Shown here piece after piece: positions 15,003 to 26,984 of a stretch of 64,000 nucleotides of DNA. This stretch comes from Adiantum capillus-veneris (lineage: Eukaryota > Streptophyta > Polypodiopsida > Polypodiales > Pteridaceae), in contig CM043962.1 in the NCBI GenBank assembly GCA_014529385.2, forward strand, positions 86,399,180 to 86,463,179, in the 5' to 3' direction. Below the pieces are notes generated by a model that saw nothing but the letters and a program-made list of their open reading frames with translations, did not search any database and was not told the DNA's origin. Numbering within the stretch: the first letter of the stretch is position 1; the number at the start of each line of letters is the position of its first letter. The translations under genes were made by a program, and so were the position numbers.

Positions 15003-15232
15003 AGATTTGCGAATTAAGGTAGTGTGTTAATGTTCATCCTTGTGTAGATTTGTCAATTAAGGCAACACTAGTTTTTCATGCAGATTCGCCAATTTAGGCA
15101 ATACTCTAACAAATAACACATTCACTACTTTAAACAAGTCTAGTGCAGATTCATCGATTTAAACAACACAAGTGCAGATTTGTCAATTTAGACAACACGA
15201 CCTACTAATGTTGATTTGTCAAATCAAGCAAC
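15003..15232. repeat. Irregular array of a CAGATTTGTCAATTTAGGCAAC motif
   Basis: At least six degenerate copies of a roughly 22-24 bp unit (GATTYGYCAATTTAGGCAACAC-like) occur with uneven spacers. Clear ones start near 15003, 15048, 15090, 15148, 15174 and 15213. It could be a decayed minisatellite or a subterminal binding-site array of a transposon. Confidence 0.7.
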
Positions 15233-16147
15233 ACTGATTACAAAATCATGCTTCAGTTGGCTGGCCACCACAACCCCTAGTATGGTTTTGTTACTCGAGT
15301 ATATACTAAAAGAAATGTGGATTTAAACTTGAAACTGGATTTGGATTTGGTTTATCATGATTTGATCTCGATAATGTTTATGAAATTAAACTTGAAATTT
15401 ATGAATATTGATTATTGCAAAATGACGGTGACCAATGATATCGTGATACATTAAGATATGACATATACTACTCATTCTAGTAATATTAGACATTAGAATA
15501 TGCAGTATGTGGATGAAGATAGGCATAAGCAAATGTCTTTGTTGAAGTTTAAAATTTTTTAGTTTGATATTTCTAACCCTTTTTTTATGAGTATACTTTG
15601 CAGATTATTGAGTTAGCAACTGAGGGTAGTTGTTTTTCTAACTGAGAGGTATGTAATGGAAATGAGAAATAGATGCTATTATTGCAAGTGACATGTAGAA
15701 AATATGGGTTGAACTATGGAAAAAATGCAAAGGGATATCAAGTTTATTGATATTGTATAATTAAAGAGCTTTTTATGAGTTGAGTTCACTTTGTGTTTGA
15801 GCCGACAATCTCTATTCATTTTGAGCATTCAAGAAATCTATAAATAAATAGGTGAAAGGAAAATACTCACTCTTGCATGGGGGGAGATTGCACCTAGTGC
15901 ATGTGTTCATCTTCTCTTCTCTCACCTCTCCTCTCTCGTTGTGCCGATGTAGCACTCCGCACTTGGAAATGCACTAGCATGTGATTTTGTGATGTCTCTC
16001 GCTATCCGTCTCTCTCAAATCAATCTTGTTGTGGATTATGTGCTCGTGCGACTAGCCAGGTAAGTTGATCGACCGATTTTATTGCTCGTAGGATGCTATT
16101 TGTGTATTTTTGTAGGCCCTCTATGCTCTTAGTTTGTATCATAGAAC
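15233..16147. other. No recognisable gene
   Basis: AT-rich; no domain or element boundary recognised. Confidence 0.5.
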
Positions 16148-16350
16148 TCCACACTTATTTGATCTGCTACCTACGCACAATAACTAACATCATCTTTATA
16201 GCTTGGAACTCTCATTTAGCCCATATCACATCATAATTATTACAATGGCTAAAAGTTAATTGGGAATATACACCAATCTCAATTGCTTCTTTGTATCCAT
16301 CCTTGATAAGTAGTTGTTAGGCTTGGGCTTTTAGAAAAATCGTGTTAGCT
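16148..16350 (+). repeat. Dispersed repeat, copy 1
   Basis: Starts CCACACTTATTTGATCT and shares AACTAACATC, CTTTATA, CTTGGAACTCTCATT and TCCATCCTTGATA with a second copy at 23530-23825 in the same orientation. The pair brackets the nested Copia elements. They could be diverged LTRs of an older element or two copies of a small non-autonomous element. Confidence 0.75.
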
Positions 16351-16580
16351 GATGTCCCCTCAATTAACATTACCCCCATCTGATTTTAGTGCCCATCTGT
16401 ACGAGCACTCTTGAGAAGTGTCGGTGGAAATTTGAAGGTTTTTGATTAGTTCTTGATGGGTTTGGTTTTCTTCATTGGTTGATGATTTTTTCAGTGAGGT
16501 TCCTTTTGTTGTAGCATTTTCAAGGCCCAAAGTTGTGGAAATCTCTAAATTGTGTGTTGATGTTGTAGCAGTATAATGGC

Positions 16581-16726
16581 TAGCTTTGCTCATTATTGAT
16601 TAGAGATATGTACAAGGAAAATAGAGAGGAGAGGGATCTATATTAGGGTTTAATAGCTTTGCTCATTATTGATTAGAGATATCTACAAGGGAAATAGAGA
16701 GGTGACAGAGTTATATTAGGGTTTAA
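16581..16726. repeat. 73-bp tandem duplication
   Basis: Copies 16581-16653 and 16654-16726 share TAGCTTTGCTCATTATTGAT and ATATTAGGGTTTAA. Confidence 0.92.
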
Positions 16727-16799
16727 TACATGGATAACCAAAGGAAAAAATCCATTAGGAAAAAAGTACCTTTGGGTTATGTGCATTATAACAGTATTG

Positions 16800-17549
16800 T
16801 ATCAGTATATACATGCACAAGGACGACCATAGGTTTTTTTGACACAACAGATCTGCAAGCATCTTTGGCAGTGACATGCATTTTAGTTTGAGTGGGAGTT
16901 TTATGCATATGGATTGTGAGCATGTTGGCATGATTTTTTGTTGTGAGCTCTATTAGGAGCGTTCTACTCCTTGTAGGGAGTTGAGTTTACTGACTTTTCC
17001 TTGCACACTTGGTGGTGCCTATTTGAGCATGTGTCGTGCACTTAGTAGTGCATATAAGGTTCATGTATGCCATGTTGCAAATACTACCACCATATGCCAT
17101 TGTGGAGCCAATTTTGGCTTGTTTTGGAAGCCTTGGCCATTTTCAAGACTTGATTCGAAAGAGACCTTTCTAAGACTGTGGCTAGTTGTGTCTGCATAAC
17201 CTTTTGTGAGGGTCATTGTGTGAGGTTTTTTGAAGCCAAGTACTGGGGGTCAGGTTACCCAATGTGATGTGGATTAGGTTGCTAGATATCCTCACTCGCT
17301 GCCTTGCCAGATGATATATATACAAGGGTATAGATGCTTTGATGCCAAGTTGGCAATCTTTTGATAGTTTTTTTGAGCAGTATATGCGAGTTTATGCCTT
17401 GTCAACCTTTTTATAGTTTATGCATTGTTTTTTCCTAAGTTCCGCTTGAGATTTTGATCTTTGTACAGATAAGACTCTAATAAAAATTTAGTAGAAATTC
17501 TGCCATAAATTCCTAGTCTCACTCTCCTGGTTGTTTACTCTTGTCAATT
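16800..17549 (+). repeat. Copia LTR/leader, copy 1
   Basis: Matches 30720-31590 along most of its length, for example GTGGGAGTTTT, ATACTACCA, GTGGAGCC, TTTGTGAGGGTCATTG, GATTTTGATCT and AATTCCTAGTCTCAC. It leads directly into a Copia gag ATG at 17550, so it is an LTR plus 5' leader, possibly preceded by a polypurine-like AGTGGGAG near 16890. No clear primer site survives, so LTR limits are uncertain. Confidence 0.7.
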
Positions 17550-18736
17550 ATGGTTGGACCATCTGAAGAAGAAGAGTACTATATCAAGAAGTTTGATGGC
17601 ACAAACTTCACGATCTAAAAGTAGTGTATGCTTGATGTTTTGGTCAATAAGGGCCTTGCAATGCCATGGAAAGAGCCTAAAGAGGGTGTTTACACTTATG
17701 ATCAATGGGAGGAGCTTGATACTTGTGCCTGCACCTTAGTGAATCTATCTTCTTTACCATTATGGATAAGACCATTACAAAAGGAATTATGGGAGTTGTT
17801 ATTCTCATCTTGGTATGGAAAGAGTGCAAACCGATAAAGTTTCTCTTATGGAAAAGCTTATGTGTTTGAGAATGCCCATATCATTCTTATTGTGGACGTG
17901 ACCTACAAAATGTAGAATGCTATCATTGCCACAAGAAAGGCCATTCAAAGTAAGATTGTCACTTTTTGCAACGTGAAAATCATTGTCAAGTTTAGGCCTC
18001 CTAAAAGCAGTGTGAAGGTCAAGGAGCTCATTGTCATTGAGTCTCCACCAGCTGAAGTTGTTTTTGACGTCTCATAGTCATCACATGTCTTGATAGTCAC
18101 TATTGATCTGAGTCCATATGCATTAGTATCTCTTGATGAGTGTTATGCACAAAATTGTATCATCGGCTCAAGTGCCAATTTCCATGTTACTCCCCATAGG
18201 GAATGGTTCTCTAGTTTTGCTTCTATGCATGGTTCAATGAATCTAGATGACGTATATCAGCTTAACATTTGTGGCATTGGAGATGTGAAGTTACGACTTT
18301 GAGTTTACGCTTCCAAGTGTTAGGCATGTACCAAAGTTGACTAAGAGCTTAGTGTCAATAGGTTACCTTGAAGATTTGGGCTATACATTATACTCTTTGT
18401 ATGTATCTTCTGTAAAAGAGAATTCCATTTATGTTGTCGAGCTGCCTTCTACTGAGTTGTGTCATAGCCGGCTTGGTCATATGAGTCCTAAAGAAATGAA
18501 ACAACTTCAATCTTTGGGCTACTTACTTGTCTTAGACTATTATGACTTTAGTTTTTTGTGAGAAAAAACAGACTAGGATTACCACTTTGCCATTGAGCAG
18601 AGAGTTAGGGACTCGTCTAGACTTGATATATAGTGATCTATGTGGGCCTATGATGCATACATCTCTAAGGGGGGCATTATATTTTCTAACATTCATAGAT
18701 GACTCTACTTGGAAGGTGTGGGTCTACCTCTTGAAG
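17550..18736 (+). pseudogene. Copia element 1: gag to start of integrase, interrupted
   Basis: Begins at an ATG with YYIKKFDGTNFTI, the Copia gag start. It continues with a CCHC knuckle (CYHCHKKGHSK-stop-DC near 17918), a protease region in which the expected DSGAS-like site reads GSSANFHVT (near 18163), a gag-pre-integrase motif (LCHSRLGHMSPKEMKQL near 18455) and the integrase start (DLIYSDLCGPM, then FIDDSTWKVWVYLLK). Multiple stops and shifts inactivate it. The frame ends exactly where the LTR of Copia element 2 begins, so the integrase was cut by that insertion. The remainder was not found on the far side. Confidence 0.82.
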
Positions 18737-18963
18737 TGTTACCATATACATGTGGTAGTGATGTGTATGAACACACTTAGGACCGACATATCATTTTTCC
18801 CTCTTTAGGAGGTTTTTTCCCCCGTGCATTGTATATATGCCCATCATTCTAGGGCTATCTATCTTTCCATTGCACACTAAGTAAAACACTCTCTATAGTG
18901 TACCTTGAGCTTCCTTCATATTCTCCAAGTTGTGTGTGTTTTCTTGCAACCCTAATTTCAACA
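18737..18963 (+). repeat. 5' LTR of Copia element 2
   Basis: 227 bp, TGTTACCATATACATG to AATTTCAACA, followed after two bases by the primer site. It starts immediately after the integrase codons of Copia element 1. A diverged relative lies at 33080-33255. No matching 3' LTR is present after the pol. Confidence 0.88.
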
Positions 18964-18965
18964 AT

Positions 18966-18977
18966 TGGTATCAGAGC
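18966..18977 (+). promoter_or_regulatory. Primer binding site, initiator-Met tRNA type
   Basis: TGGTATCAGAGC, two bases after the LTR, is the standard plant Copia primer site. Confidence 0.93.
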
Positions 18978-19325
18978 AAGTTGCGTCCTCTTGAGCTTGG
19001 TCGCCAGTTGCTCCAGCACATGCCTGCTCACTTTCTCTAATTTATGTGAGCTTTGGCAAGTGTTCGCAGTTTGACAATTTTTTTTGGGATAGCTCAAAGA
19101 GCTTAGTCTGCTCAAATTTCTGATTCCGGCTCATTTCGACCTCCGTTTCCACTACAAGCAGTATTGTGTAGGCTATTTTGTCATTTTGTGCAAAAATTTT
19201 GTCAGTGCCGTTTTTGCATAACAGGTTCCTTACAGTCCTCTACGGTTTGTGCTATATATCACATGTTGTTCTCGCTTTGTTTCTCTTCTTTTTTGGAAGT
19301 TTTCACATCAGATGGAGCATTTACC

Positions 19326-22300
19326 ATGGATGACAACAACACAGATGTGTTCAAGATGTTTGCTGTTGAGGACAGATTGGATGGGGACAATTACCTCATG
19401 TGGGCTTACATGATGCAACATGTTCTTGTGTCAAAGGGTGTTTGGAATATTGTGCAGGGCATTGATGTACGTCCTGGTTCTGAGGATGTAGGCGATGTTG
19501 AGGATGTTGCCGGTCTTACTACAAGGATTGCTGCTGTTAAAGTTGTTTTGCCTACAATAGAACAAGCTCGTTAGGATGTAAAAGATGCACAGACTCATGC
19601 ATTGATTGTGTTGTCTGTGAAGCGCACTATCACTTCCCACATTCGTTCAGCAAAATCTGCAAAACAGGCTTGGGATATTCTGGCTGGTCTTTATGCAAGT
19701 CGCACTGAGACTAAAAATGCATTGTTGCATAAAGAGCTGGAATCGAAGATTATGCATGAGGAAAGATGATATGGACACTTTCCTTGATGGTGTCAAGGAT
19801 ATCAATGAGAAAATTATTTCTACAAGTGAAGTCATTTCCGATAGTTCCCTTGTGTAGATTGTTCTTGATGCCTTACGAGATTCTTACCAGACTTTTGCTA
19901 GTACTTGGAAACTTATGACCCAAGGAAATCCTGAAGTTGTCAAGTTTGATCCATTATGCACAATGTTGTTGCAAGAGTCGCTTTCCAAAAAATAGGACTA
20001 GACAGCGTGCGGTTGAACAAGCCTTTATTGCTGCTAAAAGAAAAGGTGGTAACGGTAATGCAGCCACTTTTGATGGTTCTTCTAAGAGTGGAAAATCACA
20101 TGTTCCTAATGCTTTTGCTGGTAGCAATTTGTCTAGATATTTTGGTGATAAGGGCAAAAAGAAGATGCGTTGCCATTATTGTAAAGCTAATGACCACTTG
20201 ATCAAGTAGTGTCCTAAGTTGAAGGCCAAAGAGGCAAACAACAAAGAGGGTGGTTTCACTACAAATGCTGGTTCCACTACAAATGCAACTATTCTTGAGT
20301 CTTCTGTGAAAGGAGACGGTGATGTTGATGTTGATGTAGAATGGGCTTTTAGTGTTGTCCATGATGCGTGCATGTCAATTGTTGCAGATTCACATGTGTG
20401 GTATTTTGACACCTCACGTCGTAATTTTGTTCACCTCTCTTGAGTTTGTCCCTCATGGGAATTTAGTGACTTGTGCCAACAATGCCTCTTATCTGGTTTA
20501 GGGAGTTGGAAAGATTGTGCTTACTGCTGCAAATGGCAGTTCTTTCACACTTGTTGATGCACTTTATGCACCTAGGATCAAGAAGAATCTTTTGTATGTA
20601 TCTGCACTTGCTGAAGTTGGTCTTGTAGTCAATTTTGTGGATGACAGATGTACTATACATGATCTCAGTTTTGGTGATGAAATTGTTGCATCTGGCATTT
20701 TATGCCGTGGGCTGTATAAGCTCACTTTGTATGACAAGTGTAGGCAAAATTTTGCAAATGCAACTGTGGATTCAAAGGCTATTTCAGATGCAAAAATTTG
20801 GCATGCACATTTTGGTCATCTAAATTTTGCTAAATTATTGCGTTTGCATAAATCTAATATGGTTGCTTCTTTGCCGCCTCTTGAAGCACCTGTCAAACAT
20901 GTCTATGAAGGCTATATTTTGGGTAAGATGCAGCATTCTAAGTTTCCAAAGGATGGTTCAGTTAGGGCCACATGCAAGTGTTGCAGCTTGTGCATGGTGA
21001 TGTTTGTGGGCCCATGCAAACTCCGTCCTTGGGCAACTACCTTACTTCATGACTTTTATTGATGATTACTCCAGGCATGCATGGGTGTATTTGCTTAAGG
21101 AAAATTCTGAAGTTTTTATGTGCTTCAAACAATATCTAGCTATGGCTGAAAATGTCTCAAAATGTACTATGGGCACCCTCCGTTCCGATCATCATGGAAT
21201 AAAACACCAATGTACAGTGCCTTATATGCCTCAGCAAAATGGTGTTGCTAAGAGGAAAAACAGGTCACTTATGGAAATGGCACGATGCATGGTCAAAAGT
21301 CAAGCTTTTCCACGTTTGTTTTGGCTTGAGTCCATCATGTGTGCCGCTTATGTACTAAACAGGTGTCCTGCAAAAGCTTTGCAGTCTATTACTCCATATG
21401 AAGCATGGCATGATAGAAAGCCTTCTATTGAGCACATGCGTGTTTTTGGCTGTTTGGCATATGCATTGGTGCCACAAACACAACGCAAAAAATTGGATGA
21501 TAAGGCTGTCAAATGTAAATTTTTTTGTTATAGTGCTGAAAGCAAAGGTTACAGGTTGTATCATCCACAAACAAAGTGTATTCTGGTTTCACGGGATGTT
21601 GTGTTTGTGGAAGATTCTGTTCAGCCCTTGCTGTCATGTACTAGAACAGTAATGTAAGCTCACATGACATTTATGACACCTTGTTGTCTCTTTTCAATGG
21701 TGGAAGTTTGAATGTAAATTCCAATGAGGCAAATGTATAGCCTATGGGGTTTTCTGAAAATGTTATAGATCAGCCTATTACTGATGCAAATGTACATGAT
21801 GTGCTTGATGAGGAAAGGGCTGAAAAGGAGCACGCTAGAAGTATGCCAAAATGGTTGTTGCATACATTGCGTGACAGTAAATTGGATGCACCTTTGTCTA
21901 GTCACACTCGTTCACGCTCTCGCCATGCATCTTATGCATCAGATTGTTATGCTTTGGCTATATCTAGCTTACATGACATTGAGGAACCTCTTTCTTTTGA
22001 TGAAGCACAGAATTCAAAAAATTGTGGCTACCATGCAATCAGAATATGATGCACTTATAGAAAATAGCACATGGACTTTATGTGATTTGCCTGCTCTGCT
22101 GGCAAAAAGGCCATTGGTATGAAGTGGGTTTACAAGTTGAAATGCAAGCTGGATGGTGAGATTGATCACTATAAGGCTCGACTTGTTGCAAAGGGTTATG
22201 CACAACAAAAAGATATAGATTATGAAGAGACTTTTTTTCTCCCACTTCTTCTATGACTAATGTGCCTTTTCTATGTGCATTGGCACCTCATTTTGGTTGG

Positions 22301-23340
22301 GATGTACATCAATCAAACACTGTTACTGCTTTCTTGAATGGTGACATATTTGAGGAAGTTTATGTAACGCAGCCTCGCGGTTTTGTCAAGAAAGAACAAG
22401 AGGATAAGGTGTGCAAATGTAAAAGCTTTTTATGGGTTGAAGCAATCTTCTTGTGCTTTGGTATGAGAAAGCTGACACTCATTTGGTCAAATGAGACTTT
22501 CGTAACATTCCAACAGAAAGCACATTGTATGTAAAGCATGAGGCTGATGTACTTCTCATTGTGGTTCTTTATGTAGATGATTTGCTGATCACTGGACCAC
22601 ATGAGAGACATATTGTTGAATTTAAGGCTGATTTGAATGCTACTTTCAAGATGAAAGATTTGGGGCTGTTGCATCATTACTTGGGTGTATAGTTTAAGCA
22701 GTGTGATGGTGGTATTTCCTTGTGTCAGAAAAGTTACATAGAGACATTGCTGTGTAAGTTTGGACTTGAGGATTGCCAACCTATTGCCACTCCCATGGAA
22801 ATACGTTTGAAATTGAGTCTTCATGATGCTGGTGATCTTGTAGATGTCACTCTTTACCAAACTGTTGTTGGATGCCTCATTTATGTATGCAACACGAGGC
22901 TAGATATTCAGTTTGCAGTCTCACGGGTCAGCAGATTTTCGCATAGCCTAGGTCTAAGCACTGGCAGGTTGTCAAGAGGATTTTCTTCTACTTGAGTGGC
23001 ACTTTACATCCCAAGGGGGGATCATTGTTGCCAGATTTACATGCTTTTTTATCCCAAGGGAGGATCATTGTTGCCAGATTTACATGCTTTTTTGGACTCA
23101 GATTGGACTGGTTGTTTTGACACACGAGTGTCCACAAGTAGTTTCTGTTTCATGCTTAGTAGCTCATGCATATCATGGTTGAGCAAGAAGCAACCTACTG
23201 TGGCCACTTTCAATTGTGAGGCTGAGTACAGGGCAGTCTTCACAGCTACGGTTGAGTGTGTATGGCAACATTGTCTACACTGATAGTCAAAGCGCATTGG
23301 CAGTTGCTAGGAACCCAATTTTTCCTACCACTAGTAGTGC
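19326..23340 (+). pseudogene. Copia element 2: full-order gag-pol, inactivated
   Basis: Order on the plus strand: gag from the ATG at 19326 (FAVEDRLDGDNYLMW); a CCHC knuckle near 20164 (CHYCKANDHLIK-stop-C); protease with FDTS in place of DTGA near 20405; gag-pre-integrase (IWHAHFGHLNFAKLL near 20800); integrase (FIDDYSRHAWVYLLK; LRSD near 21180; QNGVAKRKNR near 21240); reverse transcriptase with YVDD at 22570-22581; RNase H (SDWTGCFDTRVSTS near 23100; ISWLSKKQPTVA near 23170). This is the Copia order. It has many stops and shifts. In the integrase about 15 codons after the second Asp are deleted, and the catalytic Glu codon is Lys (21250-21252). The 3' end lacks a polypurine tract and LTR. 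Confidence 0.92.
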
Positions 23341-23529
23341 TCTAAAGAGAGGTTAATCAAGTCACACGAGCATGAAGAAGCTTAAAGACTCCATAGCCAT
23401 ACGCCACATAATCTCTCACTAGATGTACTCTCAATAGATGAGGCTGAGCACCCCAATTCCATTTACACACTACCATATATACCTAGGTTAATCATGTGCA
23501 ATGTATGGGCACCTAAGGCCTTTAGGTAT

Positions 23530-23825
23530 CCACACTTATTTGATCTACTATACCTAGGCACACTAACTAACATCGTCTTTATAACTTGGAACTCTCATTG
23601 ATTTTGTATATATTATGATTATTACAATGGCCGAACATTAATATGGAATTTACAATACACAACCATATTGGGAAATTATATACACCCAATCTCTGTTTCT
23701 TCTTTGTACATATTGGGAAAATGTGTACATCCTATCTCTGTTGCTTCTTTGCATCCATCCTTGATATGTAGATACACAGCTTGGTCCTTTAGCAAAATAT
23801 TATTAATTGAATTTGCTGAGGTTAG
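23530..23825 (+). repeat. Dispersed repeat, copy 2
   Basis: Second copy of the repeat at 16148-16350. It differs by an internal duplication of roughly 45 bp: the segment with ACACCCAATCTCTG and the one with TACATCCTATCTCTG both match a single segment of copy 1. Confidence 0.75.
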
Positions 23826-25441
23826 CAACTCTCTACTCCATAACCACCTTCTCTTTCTCTCTCTACTTTTGATTATGCTCCATTCATGGAACCTATGCTC
23901 TCGATTGATGGTTCTACATAACATAGGCATGTGTGGGCTTGCCAAACGTGTGGGGTATTGATCCATTCTTATTTAATCATGTTTAGTATGTTGATGTACG
24001 CTTATGGGAAAAACCATTTGAATCGGGTATTATACCTAGAATCTAGAATTATACATGTATGCACCATTTTTTCCACTTTTCTAACTCAAGGCTAGGAAAA
24101 TGTGAAAGGAGTATGTGGTATGTTTATCGTATGTCACTTGCATGTGATTAGGGTTGCTAAAATAGTATTTTAAAAAGGTCTTTACTCACTAGTTGGAAAA
24201 CCTTGTTGCATAAAGACTATCTTTCAAGGGTTTCTTCTGGATTATAAGTCTGATGGGTATGAATATGGTCAAACTCTAAGAGTGGGAGTTATGTTTGAGA
24301 GATAATTTTGGTTTATGATTAAGGGATAAAATTTCCCCTTATGGAAATGGTTATGATTGTGATGGTGATAGCTGAATGTGGATCTTGAAATTTCTGGATA
24401 TGATTACGTTGTCATAATTTCTACAACCATATGTTGTACTAGAGTGGTTTTTTAGATATAATTGTGCATGTCCCAAAGAAGGGTGGGATTCTCATGCATC
24501 ATGTGATGCTCTTCATGGATTTATAGGTCATGGTTTGGATTATGGTTGGTGGTTTTGGCTTTTGGCCATAGCCAAGGTGTGGTGGTATGAGCTATGAGAG
24601 CTATACACTCGCTATACATACGGCATATGATTCATGGTACGGGTAGAGACCCAACATGATTGATAGTCTTGGAAGGAAATATTTGATGCAAACTGTGGTT
24701 GCAAAAAAAGAGAACTCATGTTTATGTCGATAAGTAGCCTCGTTGGATAACCAACTAGCAATCCACATTGAACAACAATATTCATATGAGAGGGATTTGA
24801 CTAAGGTGGGACTTTCAAACGGACCTGCATTGTTGAGTCAACAAAAAAATATATGGTAGGTCTATACCACTTAGCTCAAGTATGAGGGGTCTGATCTGGT
24901 ACCGTGGAAATTGAGTCCTTGATATTGTGTTATTTAAGCTTCTGCCAATTTGGAATTCTTGTGTTATTCTCTCAATTGGCATCCATTTTTTTGAAATGGT
25001 CTTTGAGTAGAGATGTTTACTTTCATAATGTTTTCTTTTGCTTGTTTTAGGGTTGTTGAAGCATAATCAAAGCACTTGGTGGGGATAGGAATGTTTTAAG
25101 TACACATGAATATCCCATCAACCCCGTTGACCAGCTTGTCAAGAATGTTTAGATTGCTAGCACAAGTCTCCACCACCATGTTAGTTTTGAGGTTGAGTTT
25201 TGAGTGGATCCTGCAATTAGCTTGCGATCAAAGAATATTTGTATTGTTTTGCTACATGATGAGCTATGTATGTTGAGTACAATGAAATTTTGTGCCTCTC
25301 CTTCCATCTTGAGCAAAATAAATGGAAATTTAAATGACTAATTGGTACTAATGGTGATATTTGTTGTTTAAATAGCTTGTCTTCAACCATTTTCTTGTTT
25401 ATGCATATTTTATTAACAATGGTTATGTAGTGAGTGTCATT
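23826..25441. other. No intact gene
   Basis: Short frames only. The part from about 25100 may be a decayed continuation of the minus-strand helicase remnant, but similarity there is too weak to assert. Confidence 0.45.
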
Positions 25442-25950
25442 TTAGTGCATTGTGATTGTGAGCTCAAAACACCTTGAGAATTTGTGCCAATAGGATGGTG
25501 CAATTGTCTCTAGTATGTAAGGTTTCTTAGTAAATATCCATGTATTTTTTACAGTGTTAGCTTGGCATAGGACACCATAGAGAATCACTTCTAGACCATC
25601 CAATGGTTTATCATGTACTTGTTTGGTAGCACGTAAGTGTGAGTCAATGAGAATTAATATATTACTCCATATCAAAGACACTTCATCAAACACCACTAGC
25701 TATAATTGCCTATATTGCAATGTTAAGGTGTCCAAAGCTTCTATCTGCACTAAGGATTGTGTTTGCGGTTGTCACTAGCAAAAGATGCAAAGCCTAGTGT
25801 ATGTTTGTACCTTTAATGTTGAAAGTATCCATGGGTAAATTTTTTGGTGCTTCAAGATCTTGAGGTGCTCTGCAATAGTAAAAATGTAGCAAACCTTGGA
25901 CAAGTAGAAGCAGAGTGAAAGTTTTGCCACTTGATGAGCTACTTAAGTTA
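25442..25950 (-). pseudogene. PIF1-like (Helitron-type) helicase fragment
   Basis: Read from 25950 down on the minus strand, successive helicase motifs appear in the right order: a damaged Walker A (SSSSGKTFTLLLLVQ); FNIKGTNIH followed by ALHL, the PIF1 motif Ia region; Walker B VVFDEVSLI with the following IDSHLRATK; then GLEVILYGVLCQ in the place of the usual GDF.QLPPV; and WHKFSRCFELT, matching the E-L-T segment after motif III. PIF1-family helicases of this kind occur in plant Helitron RepHel proteins and as host genes. Stops interrupt it and no Rep domain was seen, so it is a dead fragment, most likely from a Helitron. Confidence 0.72.
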
Positions 25951-26670
25951 GATGAATTTAGATAGAGAGCAATGTTGGAGCAAGAAGTATTACAACAATA
26001 AAGAAATCATTGACAAAGCCTTGGGAATTCAAAAAAGGAGATCTAGTTCTACTATACCAATCAAAGTTAGGCCTGAAGAAACCCAATCTAAAGATAGCAT
26101 GGTAAGGACATTATGAGGTGGACTGGGTTTTCTCTAATGGCACAGTCAAACTGAAGGACTTGTCTAGATTGATGTTGCTTGGGGTCTATAATGGGTTGAA
26201 AATTAAGTCATATCATTGAACTCCAATAGAGCCTCCAATACCAATATTCGAGGCTCTTCATATTCCCTTTCAACCAAAAATCCCAACCTTGTAGTGTGGA
26301 TACCATTAGCAATTTCTTAAACAAAACACATGAATCCAGAAAGAAGTAGAAGTCTGGAGGACAAGGGATCCCAATGTTGGCACTGGAACAAAAAGCCACA
26401 TACAAATTCATTGTGGAAGCCATCAACTTGAGGAATAACTTGATGTACGTATTTCAAAAACTTTTCAGCATGTTACTAGCCAGAGTACTAAATAATAACT
26501 ACCCTATCAATCTAAGTTTGATTCTCCTTGACAATATTACCAAACAAACAACAAAAATCAAAACCTAGCATCTTTCAAGGCATGGTATGTATGGAAATAC
26601 TTATATTGGATTATATTTGTTCCAAAACATGTAAACATAAAAAATGTGAATTTGAGATCAGCAAAATGAG
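25951..26670. other. No recognisable gene
   Basis: Short frames without family resemblance. Confidence 0.45.
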
Positions 26671-26984
26671 AAAGTCAAAAGAGCTAGGTCCTGGTTTTGA
26701 CTGAATCAGTAGCCCAGACAATCAAGAAACATGTGTTCAAGTAGAGTCCGGTAGAAACCTTGAAAAAACTTCTAAAAACCCACGGCTGACCAAGGAATTT
26801 TGCGATGAGCTAAGTGCCAAAGCAAAGAAGGTCAAAAAATCTAGGTCCTGGTTTTGACTGAATCAGTAGCCCAATCAATGAAGAAACATGTGTTTGAGTA
26901 GAGTCTAGTAGAAGCCACTGAAAAAGCTTCTAAAAAACCACGACTAACCAAGGAATTTTGCAATGATCTGAGAGCCAAAGCAAA
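26671..26984. repeat. 157-bp tandem duplication
   Basis: Copies 26671-26827 and 26828-26984 share CTAGGTCCTGGTTTTGACTG, AATCAGTAGCCCA and CCAAGGAATTTTGC. A plus-strand frame running on from copy 2 is open (LTKEFCNDLRAKAKKIAR, then EQVARTFVATAIVLLGM, to about 27138) but belongs to no family I recognise. Confidence 0.88.
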
